64,000 nt of DNA from T3Sed10-241 sp036796255 (GCA_036796255.1 DAIRDH010000011.1:1-64000), one strand, 5' to 3'. Counted from the first letter of the stretch, positions 25,145 to 34,507 are shown. The notes: generated by a model not told the origin, from the sequence alone. Numbers and translations are program-made.

Positions 25145-27385
25145 GCTGCTGTTAGGGAGATAGGACATTAAGGCAGGCAGCAGGCTTAAGTCGAATATCA
25201 ATGCAAAGCCCAAGGTCAAAGTTACCAGCAATCCAATATAAAAAGTGCTTTGGAAGGAGCTGAAGCAAAGGCTGATAAAGCCGCCAAAGAGGATGATGCT
25301 GGTAATGATCAGCGCCTTGCCGGTATGTATGAAGGCATTTCTTAAAGCGAGGTAGGGGATGCGCCCTTTGATCAATTCCAGTTTGTAACGGCTTAGCAGG
25401 TGGATGGTGTCATCCACGGCAATTCCAAACGCAATGGTGAAAATAATGCTCGTGCTCATCTTGAGGTCGATGCCGAGGTAATACATGACCGATGCCACTG
25501 CCAGCAAGGGCAAAATATTGGGAATAAGTGCGATGGCCACCATCCGGATACTCCTGAACATCAAGCCCATTATCAGAGAGATGAGTGCAAAGGCCACCCC
25601 AAGGCCCTTGGCCAGGCTGTATACAAGGTTTTGGTTGGTACGGTCAATAAGGGTACCCGTGCCTGAGATGGAAATGTCAAATTGCTTGTCGAGGCCTTCT
25701 TCGCTGATAAAGGTCTGGAGCGCGGCATTCCTCTTTTCAAATTCCTGTGCACCCCAGTCGCCTGCCCTGCCAAATACACGGGCATAGGTGGCTGTGCTGT
25801 CGAGCACTACGTTCAGCTTACCGGCCTGGTGCATCTTTTGCATCTGGGCCGTTTGGGTATTCCAATCGCGCTCTCCTTCAGGGAGTTTGTAATAAGCTGA
25901 CCTGCCGCCATTGTAGGTTTGGTTGATGGACTTGATCACGCTGACAGGGGAGTTGAGCGCAGCCACGCCATAGTGCTCGGGAAGCCAGAGTTGTAGCTTT
26001 TCCAATGCCTGCAGGTGCTCTGCATCGAAAAAATCCTCATCCGTGTTTTTCAGCTTGATGCCCAGCTCAAAAGGCCTCACCCCGGCAAAGTACTTGTCGA
26101 AGAAACTGAAATCCTGCCTCAGTTTTTCCTTGGGCTTTAGGTCTTCAAGAAGGTAGTTGTTGAGCCCCAGCTGTGTGCTGCTCAAGGCAAAAATGGCTGT
26201 TAGCAAGGCCGCCCCAATGATCAATGGCTTTCGATAGTGGATCACCTTTGGGAAGAGCGTTTCCAGAAAAGTATCCCAGTAGAGATTGGCCTTGGTACTT
26301 AGTGCCTTTGAGGGAGGTGTGGTGAGGCTCAGCCACGCGGGCATCATGGTGATGGCAATTACAAAAGCTGCCAAAACCCCCGCAGCCGTGAGCAAGCCAA
26401 ATTCCTGAAGCGTGGGTATTCCCGTGAAGTACAGCGAAGCAAAGCCAATGGCGGTGGTGATGCTTGTGAGCAGGGTGGCAAGTCCGGTATCGAAGGTCAT
26501 TTGCCGCAAGGCGTAGCGCTGTGAGTGCCCCTTCTTGAGCTCCTCGAGGTAGCGGGCGTAGAGGTGCACGGCGTCGCTCATGCCCACCACAAAGATGACC
26601 GGTGGCAACATATTGAGTAGTATGCCAATGCCGCTGCCCGATAAGTTGAGTATGCCAATACTCCACACCACGGCCAGTAGCACGGTGACCAGTGGCAGCA
26701 CTATCCCGCGAAAGCTGCGAAACATAAAATACAACAACACCACAACGAAGCCGATGGCTATGAGCATAAAAATGGCAAACTCGCCTTGTATTTTGTTGAT
26801 GTACACCACCTGCCCTATGGCCCTGCCTCCCACATGCACGCCATCAAATTCAAAAGTGTCGAGGATGCTGTACAGCCCGGCCGACATTTCATCGCTCTTT
26901 TGCTTGCTCAGGCCCTGGGAGGTGAGCAGCAGTATGCTCACTGCGGTGGTTTCGCGCGAGAAGAAATTGTCGATAAGGGCGGAGTTCGAAAACACCTGAA
27001 GGGAATCCTTTTCGGGGTTGCTTCCGAGTATGGGGCGCTGAAAGATGCTGCCTGTCAGGGGCTCCCTTACGGGAATTTTGATATTGCTCGGTGAGCGCAC
27101 CTCGATTACGTGGGGCGTGCTTGCCAGCGCTTCGGTGAGCGCTGCGAGCTTTTCGTAAAAGGGCTGGTTGAACACCCCATCCTTCGATACAAGGCCCACA
27201 AGCACAAAGTCATTGTCGGTGCCGAAAGTCTGGCGGTGGGTTTCAAAGTAAGCGGTGGCGGGGTCGCTGGGCTTGAAGAATTTATCGAAGTCGTAATCGA
27301 AATAGGTGCCGGGCAAGGTCGACGCCAAGGCGAGGGTCAGCACGCCGAGGCCCGTTAGCAAAAGGTAAGCCCATTTTTTTTGCAT
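25085..27385 (-). CDS. MMPL/RND-type transporter
   Basis: A 766-residue protein with two halves, each an extracytoplasmic loop followed by a membrane bundle: helix 1 near the N-terminus, a cluster at about residues 200-350, a single helix near 390, and a second cluster at about 610-740. The motif NMLPPVIFVVGMSDAVHLYARY and its repeat IIFTIAFGIAVDDTIHLLSRY contain the conserved Asp proton-relay residues of the MMPL/sterol-sensing family. Substrate is not predictable (lipid or hopanoid-like export is usual). It overlaps the end of the nhaC-like gene by 60 bp on the opposite strand. Confidence 0.88.
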   Translation of the reverse strand: MQKKWAYLLLTGLGVLTLALASTLPGTYFDYDFDKFFKPSDPATAYFETHRQTFGTDNDFVLVGLVSKDGVFNQPFYEKLAALTEALASTPHVIEVRSPSNIKIPVREPLTGSIFQRPILGSNPEKDSLQVFSNSALIDNFFSRETTAVSILLLTSQGLSKQKSDEMSAGLYSILDTFEFDGVHVGGRAIGQVVYINKIQGEFAIFMLIAIGFVVVLLYFMFRSFRGIVLPLVTVLLAVVWSIGILNLSGSGIGILLNMLPPVIFVVGMSDAVHLYARYLEELKKGHSQRYALRQMTFDTGLATLLTSITTAIGFASLYFTGIPTLQEFGLLTAAGVLAAFVIAITMMPAWLSLTTPPSKALSTKANLYWDTFLETLFPKVIHYRKPLIIGAALLTAIFALSSTQLGLNNYLLEDLKPKEKLRQDFSFFDKYFAGVRPFELGIKLKNTDEDFFDAEHLQALEKLQLWLPEHYGVAALNSPVSVIKSINQTYNGGRSAYYKLPEGERDWNTQTAQMQKMHQAGKLNVVLDSTATYARVFGRAGDWGAQEFEKRNAALQTFISEEGLDKQFDISISGTGTLIDRTNQNLVYSLAKGLGVAFALISLIMGLMFRSIRMVAIALIPNILPLLAVASVMYYLGIDLKMSTSIIFTIAFGIAVDDTIHLLSRYKLELIKGRIPYLALRNAFIHTGKALIITSIILFGGFISLCFSSFQSTFYIGLLVTLTLGFALIFDLSLLPALMSYLPNSSSDLYTSADEADNDDEQTYS

Positions 27386-27571
27386 AGTCTGTAAAGCTGC
27401 GCAAAGAACGCTTATTTGCCGACTTTGTTAAAATGAGAATGGCAAAGCTTGCTTCCGCAAATAAAAAAAGTCAAAGGTTTTTGGTATTCCGCGTTTTCAA
27501 AATTTAGAAGTATGCGGAAAGGGAAAGTTGCCAGTATTACCACGAATAAGTTGCAAGTGATTCGTTCTTGA

Positions 27572-27583
27572 TGTAAATTTACA
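27572..27583. promoter_or_regulatory. Palindrome upstream of parD
   Basis: TGTAAATTTACA, a perfect 12-bp palindrome 15 bp before the parD start codon. ParD antitoxins repress their own operon through such sites, so this is a good operator candidate; it is not proven. Confidence 0.5.
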
Positions 27584-27598
27584 CCAAAGTAGAATGTT

Positions 27599-27844
27599 AT
27601 GACCAGACAAAGTATATCATTAACGAAGCCAAATGATGAATGGCTAAAGGCACAAGTCAATAGCGAAGAATATTCTAGCAAAAGCGAACTTGTGAATGAT
27701 TTGATTAGACAGGCTCGAAAACAACAAGTTCAAACTGATTGGATCAGAGACAAACTAAATAAATCTGAAGCCAACGGATTTACCAATGAAACGAAAGAAC
27801 AAATTTTAAAGCAGTCAAAGTCTTTACTTAATGGCGAAATATAG
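27599..27844 (+). CDS. ParD-type antitoxin
   Basis: An 81-residue protein with an N-terminal ribbon-helix-helix DNA-binding segment (RQSISLTKPNDEWLKAQV, then YSSKSELVNDLIRQAR) and a C-terminal charged tail that would bind a ParE toxin (ILKQSKSLLNGE). It fits the ParD/CC2985 antitoxin family. The gene is AT-rich compared with its neighbours, suggesting transfer. It overlaps the toxin reading frame by 14 bp. The toxin is interrupted, so the antitoxin is probably an orphan. Confidence 0.88.
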   Translation: MTRQSISLTKPNDEWLKAQVNSEEYSSKSELVNDLIRQARKQQVQTDWIRDKLNKSEANGFTNETKEQILKQSKSLLNGEI

Positions 27845-28118
27845 ATTAAGTAATGAAGCTAAGAGAGACTTGATAAGAATACATCATTACGGAGTTGAAA
27901 AGTTTGGAATTGCCCAAGCCGATAAATACTTTGATACGTTTTTTGAGTATTTTGATACCATTGCTCAACGTCCAATTTCTTTTTAATCAGTCGATTATAT
28001 TAAAAAAGGATATAGCCGATGTGTTTGTGGAGTTGACAGTATACATTTCAGAATAGAGAATGGTACTGTTGAAATAATGGCAATTATTGGAAGACAGGAC
28101 TTGAATAATATTCTGTAG
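27831..28118 (+). pseudogene. parE toxin with an internal stop codon
   Basis: The frame starts at ATG 27831, overlapping parD, and encodes a RelE/ParE-like protein: YRLSNEAKRDLIRIHHYG, then FEYFDTIAQRP. Codon 52 is TAA (27984-27986), after which the same frame continues through SVDYIKKGYSR and the typical end VEIMAIIGRQDLN to a TAG at 28116-28118. One change (for example CAA to TAA) explains the interruption and would restore a 95-residue toxin. The truncated 51-residue product lacks the C-terminal active-site region. A sequencing error in an assembly is possible. Confidence 0.85.
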
Positions 28119-28356
28119 CGGTACCAGCGGAAAAAAAATACATTGAGCGAGAAAGACAATTGCCAATCAGAGTGGTAAATCGGTATTATTATGGGCATAG
28201 CACTAGATTGTCGACCATGTCCCCTTAATCTGTTTAAAGTGAATTAATTGCAGTCAGTCTGAGTCTGAAAAAGAATCGAAATCAGGTTCGTTGCAAATAT
28301 CGCGGTACAAAAACGGGGAATCACAAATGGCAATCCATAACCTCAATGGTACAAAC

Positions 28357-28386
28357 AAAAAAAGCCGGAGCTATGCGCCCCGGCTT
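28357..28386 (-). terminator. Intrinsic terminator of dnaK
   Basis: On the minus strand AAGCCGG pairs with CCGGCTT (28380-28386 and 28362-28368), followed by a run of seven T. It starts about 20 bp after the dnaK stop codon. Confidence 0.85.
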
Positions 28387-28408
28387 AATCAATCATTCGT
28401 CTTTCGAC

Positions 28409-30316
28409 TTATTTTTCGTCTTTTACTTCTTCGAAATCCACATCGGTCACTTCTTCGTCACCTGCTGCGCTTTCTGCACCTTGTCCTGCATCGGCTCCGT
28501 TGGCGCCTGATTGCTGCTGGGCATTGTACATTTCTTGCGAAGCTGCTTGAAATACGGTGTTGAGTTTCTCAATCGCTGGATTGATGGCGTCAACATCCTG
28601 CGTTTCGTGCGCTTTTTTCAATTCTGCCAAAGCATCTTCGATAGGCTGCTTTTTGTCGGCTGGAATTTTATCGCCAAACTCCTTCAGTTGCTTTTCCGTT
28701 TGGAAAATGAGTGAGTCGGCCTTGTTCAGCGTCTCCGCACGCTCCTTGGCTTTGTTGTCGCTTTCGGCATTGGCTTCAGCCTCTTGCTTCATGCGGGCAA
28801 TCTCAGCGTCGGTAAGTCCGCTCGAAGCTTCAATGCGTATACTTTGCTCTTTGCCGGTCGCTTTGTCTTTGGCCGATACGTTCATGATACCGTTGGCATC
28901 GATGTCGAAAGTCACTTCAATTTGAGGTACTCCCCTTGGTGCTGGTGGAATATCGGTAAGCTGGAAGCGTCCTATAGTCCTGTTTGCGGAAGCGATAGGG
29001 CGCTCACCTTGCAACACGTGAATATCAACCGATGGCTGGCTGTCGCTGGCCGTTGAGAAGGTTTCAGACTTCTTGGTTGGGATTGTAGTGTTGGCTTCAA
29101 TCAATTTGGTGAATACACCTCCCATGGTTTCGATACCCAATGAAAGTGGGGTCACGTCAAGAAGCAATACATCTTTTACTTCACCTGTCAATACACCACC
29201 CTGGATGGCAGCACCGATGGCAACCACTTCGTCGGGGTTTACGCCTTTAGAGGGCTCTTTTCCAAAGAAGTTTTTAACGGCATCCTGAATGGCAGGGATA
29301 CGTGTAGATCCACCCACCAAAATCACTTCGTCGATGTCGGTCTTGCTCAGGCCGGCAGCTTTCAGTGCTTTCTGGCATGGCTCGATGGTGCGCTTGATCA
29401 ATGAGTCTGCAAGCTGCTCAAACTTCGCACGGCTCAGTGTTTTCACAAGGTGCTTTGGTATGCCATCTACTGGCATGATGTAAGGCAGGTTAACTTCGGT
29501 AGAAGATGAGCTCGAGAGTTCAATTTTCGCTTTTTCAGCGGCTTCTTTCAATCGCTGCAGTGCCATTGGGTCTCTGGTGAGGTCAATGCCATTGTCGTTT
29601 TTGAACTCAGTTACCAACCATTCAATAATTACCTGGTCGAAGTCGTCACCGCCGAGGTGGGTATCGCCATCTGTTGAAAGTACTTCGAATACGCCATCGC
29701 CCAGCTCAAGGATGGACACGTCGTGCGTACCACCACCGCAGTCAAATACCACAACTTTAAGGTCGCTGGTTTTCTTGTCGAGGCCATAGGCCAAAGCAGC
29801 AGCAGTAGGCTCGTTGATAATACGGCGCACTTTCAAGCCGGCAATCTCACCAGCTTCTTTGGTGGCCTGGCGCTGTGAGTCGTTAAAGTAGGCAGGCACG
29901 GTAATCACCGCTTCGCTTACTGTGGTGCCGAGAAAGTCTTCTGCGGTTTTTTTCATTTTTTGCAACACGATGGCAGAAATCTCCTGCGGCGTGTACATGC
30001 GGTCGTCAATCTGCACCCGCGGGGTGTTGTTGTCGCCTTTCACTACTTTATAAGGTACGCGAGCTGCTTCGTTTTTTACTTCATCGAAGGAGTTGCCCAT
30101 GAATCGCTTGATGGACGAAATGGTTTTTTCAGGATTGGTGATGGCCTGTCGTTTTGCAGGGTCACCTACCTTGCGCTCGCCACCTTCCACGAATGCCACG
30201 ATAGAGGGTGTAGTGCGTTTTCCTTCACTGTTGGCTATTACCACGGGCTCATTTCCCTCCATTACTGACACGCAGGAGTTGGTGGTACCCAGGTCTATTC
30301 CGATAATTTTGCTCAT
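28409..30316 (-). CDS. dnaK: Chaperone DnaK (Hsp70)
   Basis: A 635-residue Hsp70. The N-terminal ATPase domain begins IIGIDLGTTNSCVSVMEG (phosphate 1 loop) and includes VVFDCGGGTHDVSILELG (phosphate 2) and ILVGGSTRIPAIQ (adenosine site); the substrate-binding domain includes LLLDVTPLSLGIETMGG; the C-terminus is an acidic tail EEVTDVDFEEVKDEK. Note that phosphate 2 reads FDCGGGT rather than the common DLGGGT. Length is typical. It is a monocistronic minus-strand gene with its own terminator; no grpE or dnaJ is adjacent, but an hsp20 and a DnaJ-like gene lie 4 kb away. Confidence 0.97.
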   Translation of the reverse strand: MSKIIGIDLGTTNSCVSVMEGNEPVVIANSEGKRTTPSIVAFVEGGERKVGDPAKRQAITNPEKTISSIKRFMGNSFDEVKNEAARVPYKVVKGDNNTPRVQIDDRMYTPQEISAIVLQKMKKTAEDFLGTTVSEAVITVPAYFNDSQRQATKEAGEIAGLKVRRIINEPTAAALAYGLDKKTSDLKVVVFDCGGGTHDVSILELGDGVFEVLSTDGDTHLGGDDFDQVIIEWLVTEFKNDNGIDLTRDPMALQRLKEAAEKAKIELSSSSSTEVNLPYIMPVDGIPKHLVKTLSRAKFEQLADSLIKRTIEPCQKALKAAGLSKTDIDEVILVGGSTRIPAIQDAVKNFFGKEPSKGVNPDEVVAIGAAIQGGVLTGEVKDVLLLDVTPLSLGIETMGGVFTKLIEANTTIPTKKSETFSTASDSQPSVDIHVLQGERPIASANRTIGRFQLTDIPPAPRGVPQIEVTFDIDANGIMNVSAKDKATGKEQSIRIEASSGLTDAEIARMKQEAEANAESDNKAKERAETLNKADSLIFQTEKQLKEFGDKIPADKKQPIEDALAELKKAHETQDVDAINPAIEKLNTVFQAASQEMYNAQQQSGANGADAGQGAESAAGDEEVTDVDFEEVKDEK

Positions 30317-30359
30317 TTTGTATTTGTTAAAATTGTTGTTTTCAGTTTGAACCTATGGT

Positions 30360-30423
30360 TACAATCATTGTACCATCTCAAAAATCGGGGTCAAAACACA
30401 CAACTTGACACTTTTCATGTCAA
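30360..30423. promoter_or_regulatory. Two dyads upstream of dnaK
   Basis: TACAAT-c-ATTGTA (30360-30372, perfect 13-bp palindrome) and TTGACA-N7-TGTCAA (30405-30423) lie 44-107 bp upstream of the dnaK start. Neither matches CIRCE (TTAGCACTC-N9-GAGTGCTAA). They may be operators for heat-shock control. Confidence 0.4.
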
Positions 30424-30445
30424 AAACAATGACAAAACGACAGGA

Positions 30446-31549
30446 TTAAGGACAGCCGCTTGCTGACTGGTCGCAGGTGAAGGCGGTACCGGTCCAGTAT
30501 CCACAATAGCAAGGACCGGTTGACACTTCGTTGTTGGTCAAAAAGATCATGGTGGTTTCTTCAAGGAATACTGCGCGCTCCAGCTTGTTGGTGGTGCCCA
30601 GGATGCCAATGGCCCCATTGTCCAAATTAGTATAGCTGTTGAATACCGGGATAAACTGGCTTACAGGGTTGATTACGTTGAGGTAGGTGTTCAATTCTCC
30701 GTTGGCTACAGTGAGTCTGTGCAAAAGATATCTAATTCTGACCTTTTTTAAATTGGGTGTGTTTTGGAATTCGTTGCCCACAAATGTGAACCAGTTCAAT
30801 GATTGAAAGGCAAAACTTCTCGTGCCGGTAAGCTGGCTTCCCTGGTTGAGGAAAGTGCCAAGAGGATAAACAAGCTCTTTGCGCGGGGTGATGGTGCCAT
30901 CGTTGAGTTCTTCATCGTACACAAGGACAAGATCGCCCTGATATCGTGCTCCCGATTCGCGGGTCACATAGCTGAAAGGACCCGTTATGGGTGTGCCCTC
31001 AATTACAAAATTGCTTCTGGTTGTGTCAACGCTAAATAATGGGTTGGTGATGTCGCCAGGACCCACGCGGGGGAAATTGGTTCGTGCGGTGTAGACTTCT
31101 CCGCGCACCGCTACACGAATTTCGTAGTTGATGTTGTCAATGCCATTGATCCTTTCTTGATCGTTGGAGAAAAGTGGCTCAGCAGTATAAAAGAACCTCA
31201 CATTACCATCATAGAACACCCCCGGAGCTCGGGTGGGCAAGTCGATGGCTTGCAGCTGAAAAGAGTCGACCCTGTTGCTGCTATTGAGTTTAACCAACCA
31301 TGCATCCACTTCACCATCTGCATATTCTACTGAATCCCTGATACCCGCATAAAGGCTGGCGTTTTCTGCTGACAGAAACGTCCTGTTGATGCGGAAAAAC
31401 TGTGTATCGGCTACGGCATCGAGCACACCAACAATAACTGGCGTCACTTTGTAAGGTGCGTTGAGGTCTACATCTGTATCGCAACTACTTGTAAATGCAG
31501 AAATGCAAAGGAGCAAAAATGCCGGGTAAATGGCGGTCTTTTGAATCAT
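30446..31549 (-). CDS. DUF4249 family lipoprotein
   Basis: About 367 residues from the ATG at 31549, which gives a lipobox (SSC near residue 22). It has the DUF4249 layout: mature start CDTDVDLNAPYKVTPVIVGVL, a beta-rich central part with FYTAEPLF and YEIRVAVRGEVYTART, and a Cys-rich C-terminus (GPCYCGYW). DUF4249 lipoproteins usually accompany a TonB-dependent receptor, but none is adjacent here, so it is an unpaired copy. Function unknown. An upstream in-frame start at 31609 is not credible. Confidence 0.85.
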   Translation of the reverse strand: MIQKTAIYPAFLLLCISAFTSSCDTDVDLNAPYKVTPVIVGVLDAVADTQFFRINRTFLSAENASLYAGIRDSVEYADGEVDAWLVKLNSSNRVDSFQLQAIDLPTRAPGVFYDGNVRFFYTAEPLFSNDQERINGIDNINYEIRVAVRGEVYTARTNFPRVGPGDITNPLFSVDTTRSNFVIEGTPITGPFSYVTRESGARYQGDLVLVYDEELNDGTITPRKELVYPLGTFLNQGSQLTGTRSFAFQSLNWFTFVGNEFQNTPNLKKVRIRYLLHRLTVANGELNTYLNVINPVSQFIPVFNSYTNLDNGAIGILGTTNKLERAVFLEETTMIFLTNNEVSTGPCYCGYWTGTAFTCDQSASGCP

Positions 31550-31770
31550 GTGGATGAATTGTGCCGGCGAATTTACGACAATGCCAACGAATACGGCAGG
31601 GATATACAATCAGCTGGCCTGATTCCCTCTCAGTTTTGCCAGAAAACTTAAGGTGCCATAGTGTCTTCGATAGTTCACGAAGCGTTCAAGGTTTGATTCA
31701 GTGCGATTTGAAAACAAGCTTCATTGGCTAGGCCAAATTTGCTTAGTTTTGAATTCACGAAATAGTAAGA

Positions 31771-32589
31771 ATGTCAGTACACTTTAAGAATAAAAAACGT
31801 ATCACCACCCAGACCCTTCAGGAAATGAAGCGCAATGGAGAGAAGATTGCCATGCTCACTTCCTATGATTTTTCCATGGCCCGAATTGTGGATGAGGCTG
31901 GAGTTGATGTGATTCTCGTGGGCGATTCCGCATCCAATGTTATGGCGGGGCACGAAACCACGCTTCCTATCACCCTTGATCAAATGATTTACCACGCAGC
32001 ATCGGTGGTGCGGGCGGTATCCAGAGCACTCGTTGTGGTCGACCTTCCTTTTGGTGCCTATCAGGGCAATAGCAAGGAGGCACTCACTTCTTCTATCCGC
32101 ATCATGAAAGAGAGCGGAGCCCACGCCGTGAAGCTCGAAGGTGGCATGGAAATTCGCGAAAGCGTGGAGCGCATCCTGTCAGCAGGTATCCCGGTAATGG
32201 GCCACTTGGGTTTAACGCCACAAAGCATTTATAAATTCGGCACTTACACCGTAAGAGCAAAGGAAACCGATGAGGCTGAGAGGTTGATGTCTGACGCAAA
32301 AATGCTCGCTGAGGTGGGTTGCTTTAGTATTGTGCTCGAAAAAATTCCCGCAGCCCTCACTGAGCAGGTAAGCAAAGCCATCGACGTGCCTACCATAGGG
32401 ATAGGAGCCGGTGCAGCCGCCGATGGGCAGGTGCTCGTTGCGCATGACATGCTGGGAATCACCCATGAGTTTAGCCCGCGCTTCCTGCGCAGGTATCTGC
32501 ATTTATACGAAGACATCAAAAATGCGGTAGGACAATACGTTCTCGACGTGCGCAGCCGTGATTTTCCCAACGACAAAGAGCAATATTAG
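31771..32589 (+). CDS. panB: 3-methyl-2-oxobutanoate hydroxymethyltransferase
   Basis: A 272-residue enzyme making ketopantoate from 2-oxoisovalerate and methylene-tetrahydrofolate in pantothenate/CoA synthesis. Family motifs include MLTSYDFSMARIVDEAG, VGDSASNVMAGHETTLPIT, AVKLEGG, VMGHLGLTPQS and PTIGIGAGAAADGQVLV. Length is typical. Its stop overlaps the GTG start of the next gene by 1 bp. Confidence 0.96.
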   Translation: MSVHFKNKKRITTQTLQEMKRNGEKIAMLTSYDFSMARIVDEAGVDVILVGDSASNVMAGHETTLPITLDQMIYHAASVVRAVSRALVVVDLPFGAYQGNSKEALTSSIRIMKESGAHAVKLEGGMEIRESVERILSAGIPVMGHLGLTPQSIYKFGTYTVRAKETDEAERLMSDAKMLAEVGCFSIVLEKIPAALTEQVSKAIDVPTIGIGAGAAADGQVLVAHDMLGITHEFSPRFLRRYLHLYEDIKNAVGQYVLDVRSRDFPNDKEQY

Positions 32590-33290
32590 TGTCAAGAAGT
32601 ACGCCCCAAAACCTTGAAGTACTTTTTGAAGACAACCACATCATAGCGGTCAACAAGCGGCCGGGCGACATCGTGCAGGGTGACAAGACCGGCGACACGC
32701 CGCTCTCAGAAGTGGTAAAAGCTTATCTTAAGGAGAAGTACAATAAACCCGGAAATGTGTTTGCCGGCGTCGCCCACCGCATCGACAGGCCCGTAAGTGG
32801 AGTGGTGCTTTTCGCAAAAACGAGCAAGGCGCTCACCCGCCTCAACGCCATGTTTCAGCTCAAGCAAGTGGAGAAAACCTATTGGGCAGCCGTGGCGCCT
32901 GCACCCGATGGGGTGGAAGGGCACCTTGTTCATTTCCTGAAAAAGGACGAAGCCAAAAACAAATCAAGGCCGGTAAAGGACGGTCATCCCGGAGCGAAAA
33001 AGTCGGAATTGCGTTACAAAGTGCTGGCCCATGCCGATCGCTATACCTTGCTTGAAGTGCATCCCATTACCGGAAGGCACCATCAAATTCGCTGTCAGCT
33101 CTCTGCTGCCGGTTTTCCCATTAAGGGCGATCTGAAGTACGGCTCTCCCCGTTCCAATCCCGACGCGAGTATCCACCTGCATGCACGCAGCATCAATCTG
33201 CTGCATCCCGTAGCCAAAACCCAGCTTACTGTCGTGGCGCCGACACCCGATGATCCGGTTTGGAACCATTTTAGCCGTACCTTGTCATAA
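32589..33290 (+). CDS. RluA-family pseudouridine synthase
   Basis: A 233-residue single-domain enzyme that isomerises uridine to pseudouridine in rRNA or tRNA. The catalytic motif HRIDRPVSG contains Asp66; EVHPITGRHHQIRCQLSAAG is the conserved C-terminal RluA motif. There is no S4 domain, as in RluA or RluC-like short members; the target position cannot be told. The start is GTG at 32589, overlapping the panB stop by one base, so expression is coupled to panB. Confidence 0.92.
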   Translation: MSRSTPQNLEVLFEDNHIIAVNKRPGDIVQGDKTGDTPLSEVVKAYLKEKYNKPGNVFAGVAHRIDRPVSGVVLFAKTSKALTRLNAMFQLKQVEKTYWAAVAPAPDGVEGHLVHFLKKDEAKNKSRPVKDGHPGAKKSELRYKVLAHADRYTLLEVHPITGRHHQIRCQLSAAGFPIKGDLKYGSPRSNPDASIHLHARSINLLHPVAKTQLTVVAPTPDDPVWNHFSRTLS

Positions 33291-33294
33291 TAAT

Positions 33295-33885
33295 ATGTAT
33301 TCGCGTTTCATCATTTTCTTGTGCTGCCTTTCGGCAAATGCGGCCGCGCAACAGTTTCCCGATCACATTCTCGATGCACTTAATGCGCGTCAGAGTGGCA
33401 ATGGCATTGAGCTTAGCTGGGTGATGAGTCGAGGCGTGGAGTGCCTGGGTATCGATGTGCAACGCTCAGTAAATGGTGAGGCCTTTGAGCGGGTATTTGC
33501 CATCGGTGGGGTGTGCGGCTCAGCAGAGCGTCCCGAGCCTTACCGATTTTTTGATGAGGCTTTAAAAGCATCTGGCCTTTACACCTACCAATTGTCTTTT
33601 GGAAGCATTGGCGAGGCAGAAGTTTCCTCCACTTTTCAGGTGGTATGGGAATCAGGGCTTTCTCTGCTGCCCACAGCCGGGGGTCACCAATTGCGTGTAG
33701 AAGGGGTTCAGGGTCAGTTCGATATTGCAGTATTCAATCTCGAGGGCAGACGTGTTTTTCAGCAACAATCTGTTTTTCAGGCTGATTTCCTGTTGCCGAC
33801 AGGCGCATGGCCCAAGGGCATATACATTGTTCATGTGATGGCCGCTGAAGTAGCCATCCGGCAGAAGTTTGCAATAGTAGAGTGA
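33295..33885 (+). CDS. Small secreted protein with T9SS-like sorting domain
   Basis: About 196 residues from the ATG at 33295. Signal peptide ending near NAAAQ, a fibronectin-III-like middle (GNGIELSWVMSRGVECLGIDVQRS onward) and a C-terminal domain of about 70 residues ending FLLPTGAWPKGIYIVHV--------KFAIVE, the type A sorting pattern. Probably a T9SS cargo of unknown function. It begins 4 bp after the pseudouridine synthase stop. Confidence 0.72.
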   Translation: MYSRFIIFLCCLSANAAAQQFPDHILDALNARQSGNGIELSWVMSRGVECLGIDVQRSVNGEAFERVFAIGGVCGSAERPEPYRFFDEALKASGLYTYQLSFGSIGEAEVSSTFQVVWESGLSLLPTAGGHQLRVEGVQGQFDIAVFNLEGRRVFQQQSVFQADFLLPTGAWPKGIYIVHVMAAEVAIRQKFAIVE

Positions 33886-33954
33886 TTGTGCAGGCCGAAG
33901 ATGCGCCTTGAACAGCGTTTTCACGCCATAATGACATGTAGCATAAACATTTAG

Positions 33955-33967
33955 TGCCAATTTGGCA
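33955..33967. promoter_or_regulatory. Palindrome upstream of hsp20
   Basis: TGCCAA-t-TTGGCA, a perfect 6-1-6 palindrome 94 bp before the hsp20 start codon. It is a candidate operator for a stress regulator. Confidence 0.4.
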
Positions 33968-34060
33968 TTAGGTTAAATGGGATTCTGTCCTTTTGTCTGA
34001 GAATTTGCATTGGCATTTCAGTTGCTTGTCAACCTGCAGAAACCTTTAAAACATTAAGTC

Positions 34061-34507
34061 ATGTCACTCATCAAATTAAACACACGCAATTCGGCTGTTA
34101 GCCCATTCGATGCACTCTTCAATGATTTCTTTGAAGGAGAATTCTTCCCCTCAACCAGAAACAATGCCCGCTTTGGCTCTGTGCCTGCCGCCAACATCAA
34201 GGAGTCTGAAAAAGATTTCCTTGTAGAAATAGCAGCGCCCGGAATGAAGAAAGAAGATTTCAAGCTCGAGCTCAATGAGGAGTTACTTAGTATTCGTGCC
34301 GAGCGCAAAGAGCAGCACGAAGAAAGCAAAGACCGCTACACCAAGCGCGAATTCAATTATGCATCTTTTGTGCGCTCTTTCAGACTGCCAGAAGGTGTAG
34401 ATGTTGAGAAGATTGCAGCGACCTACAATGACGGCATCTTGAGTATTGAGATTCCAAAGATGGAAGTTGCTCAAAAACAAAAAGTACGCGAGATCAGCAT
34501 CAAGTAA
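34061..34507 (+). CDS. Hsp20/alpha-crystallin small heat shock protein
   Basis: A 148-residue protein with an N-terminal arm and a C-terminal alpha-crystallin domain (about residues 40-148): IAAPGMKKEDFKLELNEELL, RSFRLPEGVD, and ATYNDGILSIEIPK, the conserved A-x-x-x-n-GvL motif, then a short C-terminal tail. It holds unfolded proteins under stress. A DnaJ-like gene follows on the same strand with its own promoter. Confidence 0.95.
   Translation: MSLIKLNTRNSAVSPFDALFNDFFEGEFFPSTRNNARFGSVPAANIKESEKDFLVEIAAPGMKKEDFKLELNEELLSIRAERKEQHEESKDRYTKREFNYASFVRSFRLPEGVDVEKIAATYNDGILSIEIPKMEVAQKQKVREISIK

Noticed and set aside
27412..27681. 89-codon minus-strand frame
   Set aside because: Overlaps parD and its promoter palindrome; low-complexity hydrophobic translation typical of AT-rich antisense.
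30405..30423. CIRCE element at dnaK
   Set aside because: The arms are TTGACA/TGTCAA with a 7-bp spacer, not the 9-bp TTAGCACTC arms of CIRCE.
31657..31679. ATAGTGT upstream of panB as another AGTGT-N7-ACAC site
   Set aside because: The right half at the required spacing is AGTTCACG, not ACAC; only one half-site is present.
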